Both the position numbers and the translations under genes were made by a program. From Pseudoalteromonas umbrosa (GTDB lineage Bacteria > Pseudomonadota > Gammaproteobacteria > Enterobacterales > Alteromonadaceae), in the NCBI RefSeq assembly GCF_030125375.1, contig NZ_JASJUU010000008.1, positions 183,384 through 247,383 of the forward strand: DNA of 64,000 nucleotides, written 5' to 3'. Below, piece after piece: positions 62,221 to 64,000 of this stretch. Each line of letters begins with the position of its first letter. Position 1 is the stretch's first letter. The notes below the pieces were generated by a model, which made no database searches, was not told the DNA's origin, and saw nothing but the letters and a program-made list of their open reading frames with translations.

Positions 62221-64000
62221 CTAAGTTTTAAATTGGCTCATCATCAGCCTAAGTGTTTCGGCCATTTCTGCCAGTTGCTGACTTGCCTGCTTATTTTCTT
62301 GTGCGTGATTTGAACTGAGGTTAGTGATGTCATGCATATGCTGCACGTTCTCAAATTGGCTTGCCGCAGCTAGGCTCTGCTGCTCAGAAGCCGCCGCTAT
62401 CTGCTGGCTCATGTCTTTGATGGTTTCAACACTGGTTACTATCGAGCCTAGCGTGCCCTGCACAGCCTCGATACCACTGACACACGTATGCGTTTCACGT
62501 TGAGAGTTAGACATGGTATCCACTGCGCCCTTCGCACCATCTTGCAAGCCAGCAATGGCTTTCTCAATTTCTTCTGTGGCATCCTGTGAGCGACTCGCCA
62601 ATGTTCTTACTTCATCTGCTACAACAGCAAAACCACGCCCCTGCTCCCCGGCCCTTGCAGCTTCTATGGCCGCGTTTAACGCCAATAAGTTAGTTTGCTC
62701 TGCAATGCTTCGGATCACTGCAAGCACCGTATTGATATTTTCTAGCTCATTACTGAGCTGATTAATAGCATTAGCTGAGGTCTCAATAGATGACTCAAGC
62801 CCTTTAATATTTTGCACATTCGTTACTAGCAAGCTTTCCCCTGATGCAGCCTCCGAGCTCGCTTGCTGCACTTGATCCAAAGTGCGATGTATGCTGTCGG
62901 TAACTGAGCTCACCGTTTCTTTCATTTCAGATATGGAGCTGCTCATTGCACTCATTTGCTCGCTCTGTTGCGTTGCACTGCTGCAACTTTGCTCTGCTAT
63001 GATATTGGTTTGTTCGGCAGTCGATGCCAGCAATTGCGTGTTGCTGGTGACATCTCTAAGGGTTGACGCAAGCGTGGTGATCAACTTTTGTACATTCGTA
63101 GCAAGTTGGCCAAACTCGTCTTGTTTAAAGCCAGTCAGTTGCACCGTTAAATCACCTTGTGCAGCTTGATTAATTGAATCAATAATTGAATGTAATGGCT
63201 TGCGTACACTGTTAATCACAAAGTATGCAATCGTCACAGACAATACAATCGTGACCACCGTGAGTGCAGTGGTGACCTGTTGGCTTTCTGAAATCGAATT
63301 TTCAGCCGCTTGTTGCGCCTCTTCCGTCGACCCAACAATACGCGTATTGAGCTCCTTGAGCTGTGTTTGTAGTTTGTTCGCCGTAATAGAAGCTTCTTCA
63401 ATTAGCGTTTTTAGGCGCTTTTTCTCATTTAATGTCTCTATCCTTGATTTAAGCGCGTTATCTGAACCCACAATCGCTTCTTTGAACTTTGAAAAGTTAC
63501 TCTCCATATCAGCCAGCGATTGACTATTGGCCACATCAGGTGATTGCTTCAATGTTACTAACTGACCTTCCATTTCCGCTATCGACTCTTTGGCGACACT
63601 GGTTACATTCATGATTTCAAAGGTGATGCTCGAGACTAGCCCTGCATTCACTTCGTCAACAAGCGTTTCAACATTTTCTATGAGCGCATTTACCGTATCT
63701 GATACGCTTTGGTCATCAGATATGCCATCCAGATCGTACGCCAGACTAAGTGTTTCGTCACCCATATCCGCGAACTCACTGGCTAATTCTGATGTTTTCT
63801 CTTTTAACTTAAGTGCACTGATTGCATTAGAAAATGCTTGGTCTGCTCGTTGAAAAAAGAGTGAGTTTAGCTTTCTTGAATTATCAAAGGGTGTACTTAA
63901 TGAAAGTTCTGCTTTCGTCAGCTCAGTCAGCTTACTCAGGGCACTTTCATTTATTTTTCTTTGCGTATCGTACTCAGTACGAATTGCGTTTACTGCACCA
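62221..64000 (-). CDS. Methyl-accepting chemotaxis protein (N-terminus beyond window)
   Basis: The frame stays open to the right edge, so the true start is outside; about 593 residues are visible. A periplasmic helical sensor region (up to the second TM near VTIVLSVTIAYFVI) precedes a HAMP domain (RKPLHSIIDSINQAAQGDLTVQL) and a signalling domain with the hairpin tip IAEQTNLLALNAAIEAARAGEQGRGFAVVADEVRTLA. The sensor is a long four-helix-type domain with unknown ligand. The C-terminus lacks a CheR-binding pentapeptide. Confidence 0.9.
   Translation of the reverse strand, partial: GAVNAIRTEYDTQRKINESALSKLTELTKAELSLSTPFDNSRKLNSLFFQRADQAFSNAISALKLKEKTSELASEFADMGDETLSLAYDLDGISDDQSVSDTVNALIENVETLVDEVNAGLVSSITFEIMNVTSVAKESIAEMEGQLVTLKQSPDVANSQSLADMESNFSKFKEAIVGSDNALKSRIETLNEKKRLKTLIEEASITANKLQTQLKELNTRIVGSTEEAQQAAENSISESQQVTTALTVVTIVLSVTIAYFVINSVRKPLHSIIDSINQAAQGDLTVQLTGFKQDEFGQLATNVQKLITTLASTLRDVTSNTQLLASTAEQTNIIAEQSCSSATQQSEQMSAMSSSISEMKETVSSVTDSIHRTLDQVQQASSEAASGESLLVTNVQNIKGLESSIETSANAINQLSNELENINTVLAVIRSIAEQTNLLALNAAIEAARAGEQGRGFAVVADEVRTLASRSQDATEEIEKAIAGLQDGAKGAVDTMSNSQRETHTCVSGIEAVQGTLGSIVTSVETIKDMSQQIAAASEQQSLAAASQFENVQHMHDITNLSSNHAQENKQASQQLAEMAETLRLMMSQFKT

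Noticed and set aside
1..64000. CRISPR array, prophage, insertion sequence, tRNA or rRNA gene
   Set aside because: No regularly spaced repeats, transposase or phage genes, and no tRNA-like TTCGAATC arm were found by reading; a tRNAscan/Infernal run would be decisive.

Overview
The window looks like chromosomal DNA of a marine gammaproteobacterium of the order Alteromonadales, most likely Pseudoalteromonas. This is inference from gene content and order, moderately low GC, many TonB/OMP/exported proteins, and the yciK-rluB-scpBA-yciO-rnm/trp neighbourhood; no 16S gene is present. No tRNA, rRNA, CRISPR, insertion sequence or prophage was seen. It is mostly a housekeeping region with accessory genes between the conserved blocks.

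Layout. 1-8.6 kb: a truncated membrane-protein end, a PhyH-like dioxygenase, a small membrane protein, an outer-membrane barrel, a class I dihydroorotase-like enzyme, the zinc regulator Zur with a Zur-box-like site, a PhoX-like Tat lipoprotein, and a TonB receptor/PepSY-TM pair. 8.8-16 kb: a large exported BNR beta-propeller protein, SohB and a Pla-1/VolA-type lipase lipoprotein. 16.3-20.9 kb: yciK, then rluB-scpB-scpA-yciO-rnm on the minus strand. 21.0-27.9 kb: the trp operon trpE-G-D-CF-B-A, preceded by TWO tandem trp leader peptides, each with three Trp codons, its own antiterminator pairing and its own intrinsic terminator. 27.9-36.4 kb: an HU-like protein, YciB, a CPBP protease, an NSS transporter, YciI, a PepSY/response-regulator/histidine-kinase/small-secreted-protein operon, an AI-2E family permease and a TIGR01777 epimerase. 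36.5-42.2 kb: a PTS-EIIC-like membrane domain fused to an EAL domain, a HAD-IB phosphatase, a secreted repeat protein, a serine hydrolase lipoprotein and a small conserved protein. 42.6-57.9 kb: acnB, a zinc-ribbon/YeaC/DUF349 operon, an AGCS symporter, an M14 carboxypeptidase, a long GAPDH, a DUF2989 lipoprotein, an orphan MlaC-like protein, a GGDEF-EAL protein and a YdcH-like protein. 58.2-64 kb: purM-purN-DUF3108, a class II glutamine amidotransferase, a cysteine-rich secreted protein and a chemoreceptor cut by the window end.

The strongest unusual signal is the duplicated trp attenuator (about 21.10-21.35 kb). The two copies resemble each other from the Trp codons into the antiterminator arm, which suggests a local tandem duplication giving two serial transcription checkpoints before trpE. 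Next in interest are the PTS-EIIC/EAL fusion, the dihydroorotase with Gln in place of the first His of the metal motif, and the paired Fur-box-like site and tiny ORF between acnB and the DUF349 gene.

Several start codons were moved from the longest frame to the one with a credible Shine-Dalgarno sequence or signal peptide; each entry says why. All family assignments were made by reading motifs, without database searches.
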